A DNA stretch of 14,112 nucleotides, taken from contig MU129234.1 of NCBI GenBank assembly GCA_014904985.1, positions 17,650 to 31,761 of the forward strand, written 5' to 3'. The notes below the pieces were generated by a model. It saw only the letters and a program-made list of their open reading frames with translations, made no database searches and was not told the origin of the DNA. A program made the translations under genes and the position numbers. This DNA is from Hydnum rufescens UP504 (taxonomy: Eukaryota > Basidiomycota > Agaricomycetes > Cantharellales > Hydnaceae). This document shows, in pieces, positions 1 to 9,130 of the stretch (positions within the stretch are counted from its first letter, which is position 1; each line of letters starts with the position of its first letter).

Positions 1-11
1 TGCCTCAGACA

Positions 12-30
12 AGCCATCCGAAGGATGGCT
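12..30. repeat. Perfect 8-bp hairpin
   Basis: AGCCATCC at 12-19 and GGATGGCT at 23-30 are perfect reverse complements around a 3-nt loop. It lies in a 5' flank (1-312) with no recognisable gene, and near the hairpin repeat at 209-231. It could be part of a transposon end, but nothing else in the window repeats it. Confidence 0.5.
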
Positions 31-200
31 AGCATTGTGAGATTCTAATTGAGTCTACGAGCTATTATCAAGTCTGTATCTCCCGAAGTCGGTGCTCGGA
101 TAAAGATCGGGTGCTCCTCGCCTCAGGGTCATCAGGGGACTCAGGGATGTCCACGTGGTCCTCAGCGACAGAGTATCTGTCATGCCTTACGTGAGGCTGG

Positions 201-345
201 ATAGGAAACTCAGTCTCGTTATAGAGGACTGTATTTATGTATTTACATTAAGATAGAAATACCTGGACGGGAAACTGAAGAGAAATGAATGTAATGAGTA
301 TCGAGAAAGGGATTGGGGGACTGTCTAATGAGGGCTGAGGAAAGC
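201..345 (+). repeat. Diverged copy of the CTCAGTC/GACTGAG hairpin repeat
   Basis: CTCAGTCTCGTTATAGAGGACTG at 209-231, read as two halves, is a decayed version of the 25-bp hairpin found twice at 7103-7127 and 7212-7236. About 115 nt downstream, the block GCTGAGGAAAGCCGGC matches the sequence that follows the second hairpin at 7.2 kb. The shared order and spacing make 201-345 and 7095-7250 members of one dispersed repeat family, possibly a MITE or an LTR end. No element boundaries or target duplications could be fixed. Confidence 0.45.
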
Positions 346-435
346 CGGCTGCATCCGAAGAACTGCATAATCGGCCAACGAGATAAAAAAGGAAATAATT
401 GCATAATGAGCAATCTTGATTACCAACAATGCCGT

Positions 436-489
436 ACCAAATATATTAATATTCAAGGAGCAGGCTTTCGTCTCTCTTCCTGCCCCAGC
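436..489 (+). promoter_or_regulatory. Putative core promoter and leader of the CoA ligase gene
   Basis: An AT-rich TATA-like stretch (about 438-452) is followed by a pyrimidine-rich tract (about 469-486) directly before the ATG at 490, an arrangement common in fungal genes. A seven-codon upstream ORF including its stop (ATG 429, stop 447-449) lies in the same stretch. This rests on sequence pattern only. Confidence 0.3.
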
Positions 490-2891
490 ATGCCTGACCA
501 TATCATTCAGTCGCTTCACCCACCCGTACCCTTTGACTCAGCGTCCACATTTACCTTTGTTTTCTCAGACAAGGCATCTCTCGATGATTCCCCGGCTTAC
601 ATTGATGCTGTCTCCGATGATCGCATTTCTAGATTCGAGACCTATGACCTTTGTCTTCGCCTGGCTCATAGTGTCCAACAAAGAGGGGGGGCCAGGGGCG
701 ACGTAGCTATGATATTTAGGTGCGCTTTGTACATTTCCCTCCGACCTTCTCTAACGTCGTCTATAGCCCCAATTGTCTCGCGTGGCCCCTGACATTTTTT
801 GGGCTTATTGCCGCCGGACTACGTCCTACTCTAGCCAATTCATTCTACACCCCTCCTGAACTCGCCCATCAAATCAAAGATTCTGGAGCCAAAAAAGTAT
901 TCGTTCACCCCACGCTCTTCCCCGTTCTCATCGAGACCTTCAGGCTCCTCGGCATTTCAGAACGTGAAGCGCATACACGTGTGGTGATTATGAGTTACGT
1001 GGATCGTGATCGTACAGACGAGAAAGCTGCAAAAATTGGGAGGGAGTGGACACGATTGATCGAGTTCTTCGGCAAAAGGAGGCTACCCTCAGAAGAGCTA
1101 TTTGATGGGGACCAGGCGAATGAGACAGCGCTTCTGTGCTACTCATCTGGTGAGAGCCTCTATTTGTCACCCAGCTGTGTTCTTATCGATACTCGTTAGG
1201 GACAACGGGACTGAGCAAGGGTGTCGAGGTGTGTAGTCTTGCCTCTTCCTTGACTTGAGACTGTTTGTCTTACATGGCACTTGTTCTCTCCCTGTATAGA
1301 CTACGCACCAAAACGTTGTATCGTTGATCGCCGCCTTCAGCCGCGTTGACGTTCCTGACGCCAAAACTGATGTATCTGGGGCCATCTTGCCTTTCTACCA
1401 TATTTTGTGAAGTTGATGCCCTTGATCTTCGCTCCCTTCATTACACTGACTCTGGATTTTCCCGGCGTAGTGGGTAAACATCCTCTCATTTCTATCTGGG
1501 ACCACAGACTTCCGTTGACCCGATAATCCCCAGCCTTATTGTTGTCCTTTTGTGGGATTTCGTCGCCAAGGTTCCAGAAATCATCCTCCCTCGCTTCGAA
1601 CCGGAGACTTTTGCGCAGGGCATTGAGAAATACAAAATTTCGGTAGGACTCTCCGAATGCTAGCTCCCCTTGAGGTATCAAGAAATCCACCGATTTATAT
1701 CGCACAGAGGTTTTGTGTCGTGCCTCCAATTCTTGTATCCATGTCATTCCATCCTGCCTTCGATAAGTACAACATGAGCACGCTCAAATTACTGGCTTCG
1801 GGGGCCGCCCCCTCGGGAAGAGCCTCGTTGCAAAGGTCCTCACTAGGTTTAGCGAGATGGGGTACAACCAACTTGTTATCACGCAAGGGTCTGTACACCA
1901 TTCGCTTGCCCCAGAAATCTGCTTGACCAACCCTTGTGTTTTTTGTGGCGGCATTACCCGCCACTAGATATGGCCTAACAGAAACTACCCCGGTGACCCA
2001 CTGGTTGCACTACGAGGACTCCATCCGCAAACGCGGGAGTTCTGGCAGGCTCATCCCCAACCTTCAAGCTCGTCTCGTGGACGAAGACGAGAAGGACGTC
2101 CCGCCGGGTCCTGAGATCCGGGGGGAGCTGTGGGTGCGTACGTACCAGTTTCCCATTTCCTAGCCCTATCCGTCTCCCTCACAAACTTGTCGTTCACTCG
2201 ACTAGGCGGTCCGAGTGTTATGAAGGGGTACCTGAACAACCCGACGGCTACCAAGAATTCTATCACCCCCGATGGCTGGTTCAAGACTGGCGATATCGCC
2301 GTCATGGATGATGAAGGCTACTTTAGCATCGTGGACCGCAAGAAAGAATTGATCAAATACAAAGGATTCCAGGTCCCGCCCGCGGATCTCGAGGCGGTCC
2401 TACTCTCAAGAGAGGATATCCTGGATGCAGCCGTCATCGGTGTGGAGTCGGAGGAGGAAGCCACTGAACTTCCCCGGTATGTATCACTCTCGATCGCTCC
2501 TCTTTTTTTTTTCTTGCTCTTGCTTTTTGTGGATGTCGAATTCCTGACGACCCTCTCGTGGGATTGCGCAGTGCGTACATTGTCACCTCGCGGAATGACG
2601 AGCTCCTCAAAGATTCCAACGCGGCTGCTGCATTCGCCAAGACGATACAAGAATGGATCAGGACCAAGGTGGCCTCGCACAAGTTTCTCCGTGGTGGCGT
2701 CGTCATTATCGATGCTATTCCAAAAACGTTGGTTCAGCCAAGCTCCATCGTCCATCGTTTCTGTGACTCTAACTTGAAGCCATTTTTGCGACCTTTTAGT
2801 GGCTCTGGGAAGATCCTTCCGACGGACATTACAACAGCTGGCGGCGAAGGAGAAGGAGACACTGGACCAGAGCGCCAGGTCACGGTTGTGA
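490..2891 (+). CDS. 4-coumarate-CoA ligase-like acyl/aryl-CoA synthetase, 11 exons, two 1-nt frameshifts
   Basis: An ANL-superfamily enzyme that activates a carboxylic acid with ATP and CoA, probably an aromatic or fatty acid, in the peroxisome. Exons: 490-719, 767-1149, 1200-1228, 1300-1406, 1471-1473, 1534-1642, 1708-1888, 1968-2137, 2206-2476, 2572-2727, 2800-2891. The total is 1731 nt, or 577 codons with stop, the usual family length. Visible motifs: nucleotide-binding loop SSGTTGLSKG (about residues 203-212), LPFYHIFG (about 244-251), SGAAP (318-322), QGYGLTETTP (347-356), WFKTGD with D434, VDRKKELIKYKG with R449, and catalytic K551 in TGSGK. The start at 490 is the first ATG in frame with the conserved N-terminus. 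One base is missing near 1810-1814 (five C where six are needed) and one C is extra near 2819-2820. Bridging both gives a C-terminus ending SRL, a PTS1 peroxisomal signal. The gene is therefore either a recent pseudogene or an intact gene with sequence errors. The family is certain; the substrate is not. Confidence 0.85.
1407..1533 (+). other. Two adjacent introns separated by a predicted 3-nt exon (TGG)
   Basis: Intron A (1407-1470, 64 nt) has a GT start, an ACTGAC branch-like site near 1445-1450 and a GTAG end. Intron B (1474-1533, 60 nt) has GTAAAC, a GTTGACC branch-like site and a CCCAG end. Only TGG (1471-1473) lies between them, and it supplies the Gly of the conserved HIFG motif. Skipping all 127 nt as one intron also keeps the frame but deletes that Gly. 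Confidence 0.55.
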
Positions 2892-4929
2892 TATCTCTTT
2901 CTTTTCTGTGGTTGGATGAAGTGAGATTTATGATCGCCGGTAGTGAGCTTAGGAAGCTGCTTAGGATTATGCTGTGTGGCTCTGGAAGAACACTATCAGT
3001 CTTGATTGGATGCCAAGTCAGCACTGTGAAAAGATTCGCGACGTGTCGATTAAAGAAGTCCGACCGACAGGTCCAGGGCTCCAGGCCGTCCCCAGTGCCT
3101 AAGGGGGGTGCCGCATGGCTCTGCATTGGGGAAACACATTCCCGGGTTTCGTCATTGGGAACTTGAATCAGGTGGAGAGATAACGGAGTCAGACATTGAA
3201 AGCATCAAGGGCATCACGTACTTGGTCTAGAAATATAGCTCCGTATAGCCTCGGGTGTGGTGAGGTGCTGTTTTACTAATCGGCCTTGGTTTGTGGCGGG
3301 GCCCCAAGTTTACGTAAAGTCCCCCCGCCGTGCTCGGATGTTGGCCTTTCTTCTACAGCTCTGAAGATAGAAAGAACCGGCTAGAAGAACGCTTCGTGGT
3401 TTGTCGCCTCAGAGCGAGCCTTTAGCGACCTACCAGAGATGAGAAAGGTTAGGTAGCTCGACGTCATGCCTGATACCACTTCAGCCCAAGAATGATGGAA
3501 TGGGATGGAAATAGGCTCACATCTACTAGACGTTTTGTTCTTGGACTGTAAATGCCTAGGGTCCAGGGGATCGAGTCGATTTCTTCCAACATGATAGCGA
3601 AAATTGGACCTTCCATACACACCGTCGGTGGCCTCTGTGGAGAGGGGGCCCTCCTATCGATTCACTTTTCGGGTGCATCGTCGGGACAAACTGGTCGCGG
3701 AGTGCACATCGTATTCGATCTCCCAGGACGTGCCGACCTTGCCCCTCCCGGGAATTTTCGATCCTGAGCCATATAGTGCCGCCTGGTGAACCTCGATCAA
3801 TGACGCACCCGACCTTGTGGCTAACGCCAGCACGGTATCATGGGGGACGTGATGGAAAAGGCCGTATGCCGAATTCTGTCCCTCGAGACATCGTCAGGGA
3901 TTACGCAGAGGGGTAAATGTTAGTGCGGAGACCGGGTCCACGGGTGAATGAGAACGCACTACCTCCGCAAGATAAGCCAGAGGCTGGATCAGGAAACACA
4001 GAAAAGCACCGATCACCCCGATGGGGAGGAGGGAACTCTACAGAGATCAAGTTCGCTTCCCTAAGGAACTCTGACGTAAATGTTGGGCGTACTCTGTCAG
4101 GAGACGGTGGCCGTTAACCTAAGAAGTACGGCGATATCGGCAGGCGCTTCATGAACGCATATTGAACATGCCGAGACAATTATATAGTAATGCAAGGGCT
4201 GACGGAGATTACAGCCTCGTCTCTAGAGCGCACCAAACAGGAGGTCGATCTAGAACAAAATGGTCGCAGGCTTCACCGAGAGATGATCCGGCCTTTCGTT
4301 ATGAGTACGCAGGGCACGGCTCATCGACCCTGGGGAACAGAGCGCTGTCATTCAGGTAGGGTGGCTTCTGGAGCCACAGAACACAGCATTTCTTCACAAT
4401 GTCAGCGAAACTTGAGATAGATCAGTGGCGTGAAGGACAGCATTCCTCTGTCCTCTACGCTACGTCTAGAAAAGTATTCCTTGTTTTTCCCGTCCTTACA
4501 GTACCGCCCCTGCAGTGCCTTTGTGCCGTGCCTCCAGATTGATGTATTACAAATCGCCGTGGGAATTTGGATTGGCTGAAATTGAAAGGTCGGTTGGGGA
4601 ATTGGGGCGCGTTCTTCAGATGAGATATGTACTGTCTTGCCCTCTACGGACGATGCTCCAAGATGGATGCATCTGGGGCTTACAAGGGGCTTTGTTGGAA
4701 GCATATGATCTCCCTCGGTTAATGACTAGTACCATCGGACCAAAAACAGTCCGAAATCCGGTAACGGAGCAAGAGAGAGTGTGAACATGATCAAAGCTTA
4801 ACGTTTTGAGCATCCCCATTCCGAGCGGCGATTCCTTGTTGCATGTAAAAAAAATCTCACTCGCTGGGATAGATCCGGTGGCCGGCACTCGCCGGGCCAT
4901 CGGGTATCTGTGTCAACCGGACCAAAGTT
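2892..4929. other. Intergenic stretch without a recognisable gene
   Basis: This 2-kb stretch separates the ligase from the thiolase. The longest open frames are short. The frame at 3604-3789 has protein-like composition (a run reading FTFRVHRRDKLVAEC) and the frame from the ATG at 4190 holds a charged, coiled-coil-like stretch, but neither shows a domain I recognise or a convincing exon chain. CpG content resembles the flanking genes, so it does not look like old methylated repeat. It may hold a decayed gene or simply long intergenic DNA. Confidence 0.4.
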
Positions 4930-5003
4930 TTATAAGAGGAGCCACCTAATTTTTCCTTGGATTCCGTTCTTTTCGTTGATCGCTCCTAACCACCAACTAA
5001 TCA
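4926..5003 (+). promoter_or_regulatory. Putative core promoter of the thiolase gene
   Basis: TTTATAAGAG (TATA core about 4931-4936) lies some 70 nt before the ATG at 5004, followed by a T/C-rich leader ending in ACCACCAACTAATCA. A CCTCGG hexamer, the core bound by fatty-acid regulators FarA/FarB in ascomycetes, occurs at 4713-4718. Its relevance in a basidiomycete is unknown. Confidence 0.4.
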
Positions 5004-6530
5004 ATGTCGTTACAAACTGAACCACGCACTGGGGGCAAGGCCGTCGCCCTGGCCAAGCGTGACGACGACGTCGTCATTGTCTCAGCAGTACGGACTGCCC
5101 TCACCAAGGTCTGTCCTCCACAGCCTCTTATGTGTCGGGTAGTTTCTGATCGCTTACAACTGTTTCCGCGTACAGGGTGGCAAGGGGGGCTTCAAAGATA
5201 CCTACCCAGAAGAATTCTTGGCCGCAGTCCTGCGCGAGGCGTACGAGCGTGTCGGCTTGGACCCCGCCCTCATCGGGGATATTGCCGTTGGAAATGTTTG
5301 CCCACCTGGTGGTGGTGCCAACATGGCCCGGATGGCTGGCTTCTCAGCTGGCATCCCCTTCACCACGCCCGTCTCCACAATCAACAGGCAATGCAGCTCG
5401 GGTCTTGCCGCCGTCCACCAAGTCGTAAACCAGATCCGTGCCGGTGAGATTGATATCGGTATCGGTAAGCGTACCTCTTTATTTCCCTGTTCGCGTCTGC
5501 TTACTCTCCCACAAGGTGCTGGCGCCGAGTCCATGTCCATGTTCTACGGGCGGGAATGTTCCCCAAGGGGTGGTCGGACAAGGTTTTGGAGAACAAAATG
5601 GCAGCGGAGTGTCTCACTCCCATGGGCATCACCTCGGAGAACGTCGCGGCCAAATTCGGTGTCACCCGTGAAATGCAAGACCAATTCGGTGCCTTGTCTA
5701 TGCAAAAGGCGGTCAAAGCTCAAAAGGAGGGTCTGTGGAAGGACGAGATTCTGCCGGTCAAGGTCAAGTGGATCGACCCCAAGACTAAGGAGGCCAAGGA
5801 CATCGTTGTCGCCCAGGACGACGGAATCCGCGATGGTATCACTACGCAGGTCCTTGGCAAACTGAAGCCCGCCTTCTCTGCTAGTGGAACGACCACTGCC
5901 GGGACGTCCAGTCAGGTTTCTGATGGTGCCGCTGCCGTCCTTCTGGCTCGACGGAGCGTCGCCAAGAAGCTCAAGCTTCCTATCCTTGGCAAGTTCCTTG
6001 GTGCCGCTGCCGTTGGCGGTAAGCATTATGTACTCGAAATTTGTCGTTTCATTCGCTGATCGGTATGTGGAAACAGTACCTCCCGAAATTATGGGTGTTG
6101 GCCCAGCGTTCGCCATCCCAGCTGTCCTCAAGAAGCACGGTCTCACAGTTCACGACATTGACCTCTTCGAAATCAACGAAGCGTTCGCCTCCCAGGCAGT
6201 TTATTCCGTCCACACTCTCGGCATCAACCCCAAGAAGGTCAACCCACAGGGTGGAGCTATTGCCATTGGTCACCCTCTTGGAGCCAGTTGAGTTCTATGC
6301 GCACCGATCGTGTATGTCTCTCACCGCTAACTTGGTCTGGCAGCTGGTGCCCGACAAATTGTGACTGGTCTCGCCCGAACGAAGAAGACCGGCGAGAAAC
6401 TGTTGGTCACCAGTATGTGCATTGGCTCGGGCATGGTGAGGAAGGTTCTGCTTGCAGTTATGCCACTACTCACGGCCGCCTGTTTACATTATCGTAGGGA
6501 ATGGCGTCGATCATCGTCAATGAGCAATAA
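5004..6530 (+). CDS. 3-ketoacyl-CoA thiolase (acetyl-CoA C-acyltransferase), six exons, one 1-nt frameshift
   Basis: Thiolytic cleavage of 3-ketoacyl-CoA to acetyl-CoA plus a shortened acyl-CoA, the last step of beta-oxidation. Exons: 5004-5108, 5176-5464, 5516-6018, 6077-6286, 6344-6435, 6498-6530 (introns 51-67 nt). The total of 1232 nt is one base short of 411 codons; the missing base lies in the G-rich stretch at about 5548-5555, between FYG and MFPKGWSDKVLENK. Active-site features are all present: nucleophile C108 in NRQCSSG, H365 in GHPLGATGAR, C395 in CIGSGMGMA. The N-terminus aligns with fungal peroxisomal thiolases from DDVVIVSAVRTA onward, but I see no PTS2 nonapeptide before it and no PTS1 at the VNEQ end. 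The start is the first ATG after a TATA-like box. It lies about 2.1 kb downstream of the CoA ligase in the same orientation. Its last two exons are partly duplicated at 9226-9393. The family assignment is secure. Confidence 0.9.
5548..5556 (+). other. Single-base frameshift site in the thiolase
   Basis: Reading in frame from exon 3 through the codons for FYG leads out of phase with the conserved ATGTTCCCCAAGGGG that follows. One additional G in the GGGCGGGAA stretch would restore the frame across the rest of the gene. No plausible GT..AG intron covers the site. Confidence 0.75.
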
Positions 6531-7005
6531 TCAAATTAGTCCAGTTGGCTGTCTCTGTATCCTTAATAATTCACATGTTCCTGTAGTTCCGTTTGCGCCG
6601 CACCTTGGAATACAATACTTTATGGCGTAATGCGTAGCATACATGGCTATACCCCGATTCGTTCTCTGTGTGCCAGCTAATCGGGTTTGGAAGGGTTCAG
6701 AGAAGCGTAGGGGTGCGCGGTCGTGTAATTACCGGATAAAAGCTATTGTGTCTAGAAACTGTGACTAGCCCCAAGTCGGCCTACAGTCCGGCTTCCGCAA
6801 AGAATAGGCAAGAGACCCTCCGAATCCTTGATGCATTATCTTCAACGCCCCCGGCACAAAAGAAACTATCAACGGAAAACTCTCAAACGAATTCTTGACT
6901 TCTCGTGGAGCTCAAGGAGGTTCGAAGCTGTACGGGATAATGCCACATTTTTCCAAGTAAGAACTTGGGGCTTGCTTTGGTGCTACCATTGCGGCTTCTG
7001 CGTTA
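6364..7005 (+). repeat. Thiolase tail plus 3' flank, first copy of a long direct duplication
   Basis: This 642-bp segment starts inside thiolase exon 5 and extends about 475 bp past the stop codon. It is repeated at 9226-9868 in the same orientation, at an offset of 2862 bp. Within it, 6800-6960 has a protein-like reading (ETLRILDALSS) and a GTAAGAAC donor-like site, both conserved in the second copy. These may be an exon start of an unknown downstream gene. Confidence 0.85.
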
Positions 7006-7102
7006 GAATTCACGGCCAAAGGACATAATCTTCCCCTGAACGTCGTCGAGAGTGATAGGAGTGGTTTAGGGCTTACATATATCAGAAGACTAAGAGAATT
7101 GG

Positions 7103-7127
7103 CTCAGTCTCGTATAAGAGGACTGAG
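7103..7127. repeat. Hairpin repeat, copy 1
   Basis: The 7-bp arms CTCAGTC and GACTGAG flank TCGTATAAGAG. The same 25 bp occurs exactly at 7212-7236, 109 bp away, and in diverged form at 209-231. Confidence 0.75.
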
Positions 7128-7211
7128 TCAAGTATATAATACCTAAGAGAATAGGCTATATACAGGATAGGTATTAGACCACAGGTAGAGTACTAATGGG
7201 GGTCGGCTTAC

Positions 7212-7236
7212 CTCAGTCTCGTATAAGAGGACTGAG
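7212..7236. repeat. Hairpin repeat, copy 2
   Basis: Identical to 7103-7127. The sequence right after it (GAAAGCCGTCGG) resembles that at 331-345, which ties this copy to the repeat at the left end of the window. Confidence 0.75.
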
Positions 7237-7523
7237 GAAAGCCGTCGGGGAATACCGCAACTATATAGTGGTTGCCAAAAGGAGGAGGCTACCCAAAAGG
7301 GGAAATGACTAAGCTATACACGTGACTCTTGACTTCCGACAACATAGGGGTTCATATATATCGAATATTGATTATGCAATGGCGGAAGGCAAACACGAAT
7401 CTTCATGCCCACTAGGTGTAGGACATAATATAGCTATATAACAACTAAGGCCAACTGCGCGGCAGAGCCCGCTACCAGCTCATTACTTGGTGCTGTAGTT
7501 TTTCATTACAGAGAAAGTGTACA

Positions 7524-7529
7524 TTTATT
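7524..7529 (-). terminator. Putative polyadenylation signal of the minus-strand gene
   Basis: AATAAA is read on the minus strand (TTTATT on the plus strand) about 107 nt past the stop codon at 7636-7638, a plausible distance for a fungal 3' UTR. Confidence 0.5.
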
Positions 7530-7635
7530 TGCAGCAAACAAAGAGCAATACAACACTGAAAAAGGAACTACTTCTTGCTGTCATCACTGTTTGGTATGAA
7601 AGTCAGTGTGCAATCTGCCAAAGGATTCTGGCTTC

Positions 7636-9026
7636 TTACAGTCGAAGGTCCATCCTATTGTCTTCGTCCATGTCAGATCCAGTGGTTTCTTTGGCTTGGG
7701 ACTTCCCCTTTTTTGATGAGGAGTGTTTAGGAGTCAGAGAAACAGGGAGGACGGCAGCAGGAACAGTTTTTTTTGGAGATTCCTCATCTGCTGGTGAGCG
7801 CATGATAAACGGTTTCTTTTTTGGTGAAGGGCTGATGTTGAATTCCTCGGGGGTTGTTCTGTGCTTTGAAGGTGAGGTGTCGTCCAACTGTGTGCTGCTT
7901 GGGAAATCATTCTTGAATGCAAGCCCAACACTTTGAATTGTATTCGCATATAGCTGGAAGGTAAATTTGTCTTCACTGTATTGGTCTTTTGAACGCTTCT
8001 TGTTTCGAAGTTCATCAGGAACAATTCTGAAACTGGTTAGTGGTCAGCATATTATAGTGTAGTTGGGAATCATGTTGTGACATACAAACAAGGGTTGATG
8101 CTTGCAATGACAGCCATCCCCGGCAGGAAAGCTGACTCAAGATCATCTACATTCACTGTGGTCCCTTCACTGTTGTAAGCACCACAATCAATGCGGTAGA
8201 TGAAGCCTTTCTTCTTGCTGTCCTTGAGATTTTCGAAGTACCCCTTAGGGTCACAATATGGGCAGGAATAGATGGTTTTGACTTCTTCCTCTTTTGCTGA
8301 CTCTGCATCATCGTCATCTATGTGTTCTATAGGTTAGACTATGGTCTTAGTGACATGAGTATTCTTTACCTCCGAATATGGCTTCTTTCTTGATAGTTTT
8401 GCGTTGTTTTGACTGCTCTTCCCAAATGTTGAACATGAGGTGGAGCTTGGGCACTTTCCCATCAACCCACACAAAGGATATTATCTTGTCATCAATCACA
8501 AATGCTGTGTGCAATTTGTTAGAGTTGCTATTCATTGGAAATGTAGGGCACATACAGGAGTTGGGAGCCCCTTTGTCAATTACATCATCCTCTAGCTCAT
8601 ACAAACCACGACATATCTCCTTGAATGTCTTCTGCAGTGTAGCTCCAGCATTGCATGGCATGTGGATCACAACATGTCGCTTAGCACTGTGGATTTTAGA
8701 GATCTGTTTACAAAGTCGAGTTGAGTTCATTTGTTGGATATAGGAGGATGACTTACATTCCACAAGTTGGGTGGTGCAGTTGACTGGTTCCCATATGGGC
8801 CCACGTCAGCAGACTTTATAATACCGAATACAATGATATCTGCCACAGTTTCGCTTTCTTTGTTGATCCAAATACCTTGGTAAGGTGGAGCATCATGTTG
8901 TGTGTTGGTCTTGAAAACAAGAGAGGACTTAGCATTAGTGCCATAGTAGGTGTCCTCTGTCATTGTCAGGGTGACACTGCCGTCGAAGCCACAAACAGAA
9001 AGAGGAAAGAGATTAATTAACCACAT
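7636..9026 (-). CDS. Uncharacterised protein, four exons, intact
   Basis: I do not recognise the family. Exons in order of transcription: 9026-8757, 8703-8370, 8326-8086, 8026-7636. Introns are 53, 43 and 59 nt with GTAAGT, GTAAAG and GTATGT donors. They join in frame to 1236 nt (411 aa) without an internal stop. Visible features: a first exon with TEDTYYGTNAKSS and a Gly/Ile-rich stretch (GIWINKESETVADIIVFG); a middle exon with several cysteines and FVWVDGKVPKLHLMFNIW; a CPYC motif at about residues 223-226; and a Lys/Ser/Pro-rich tail with PSPKKKP (about 348-354), a possible nuclear localisation signal. The ATG at 9026 is the first in frame. The frame stays open to about 9131 without another ATG, and an acceptor-like GGCAG (8977-8981) suggests that a different first exon is possible. 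The gene lies between the two copies of the thiolase-tail duplication and has fewer CpG than the genes on the left, so it may be carried by a mobile element. Confidence 0.7.
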
Positions 9027-9027
9027 G

Positions 9028-9107
9028 CTATCGCAGTGGGAATCCTGAGTATACACCACACAACAAGGACACACAAGTCTCGCACCTATCGCAGTGGGAA
9101 TCCTGAG
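9028..9107. repeat. 22-bp direct repeat, 58-bp period
   Basis: A perfect 22-bp sequence beginning CTATCGCAGTGGGAATCC occurs at 9028-9049 and 9086-9107. It lies just upstream of the ATG of the minus-strand gene, where it could be part of the leader or of regulatory sequence. Confidence 0.8.
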
Positions 9108-9130
9108 AGATTGAAACTGGTGATCCCCCA

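Larger units (their letters stand above)
7006..7500. other. Non-coding AT-rich stretch with hairpin repeats
   Basis: No coding potential was seen. The stretch holds the paired 25-bp hairpins (7103-7127, 7212-7236) and a third small stem (GCAAC at 7257-7261 with GTTGC at 7271-7275), plus several TATATA tracts. It looks like mobile-element debris, and it forms the 3' flank of the minus-strand gene that ends at 7636. Confidence 0.5.

Noticed and set aside
325..3126. Minus-strand open frames across the CoA ligase
   Set aside because: They are shadows of plus-strand exons. The plus-strand reading shows all ANL motifs and consistent introns.
3604..3789. Possible small gene in the intergenic stretch
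   Set aside because: It is protein-like in composition, but the frame starts without an ATG, has no recognisable domain and no partner exons; kept only as a note in the intergenic entry.
5202..6273. Minus-strand open frames across the thiolase
   Set aside because: They mirror the conserved plus-strand exons and have no domain or splice logic of their own.
6828..7028. Frame MMHYLQ... present in both duplicate copies
   Set aside because: The two copies differ at many amino-acid positions in this frame and it overlaps a better alternative reading; the duplication alone explains its presence twice.
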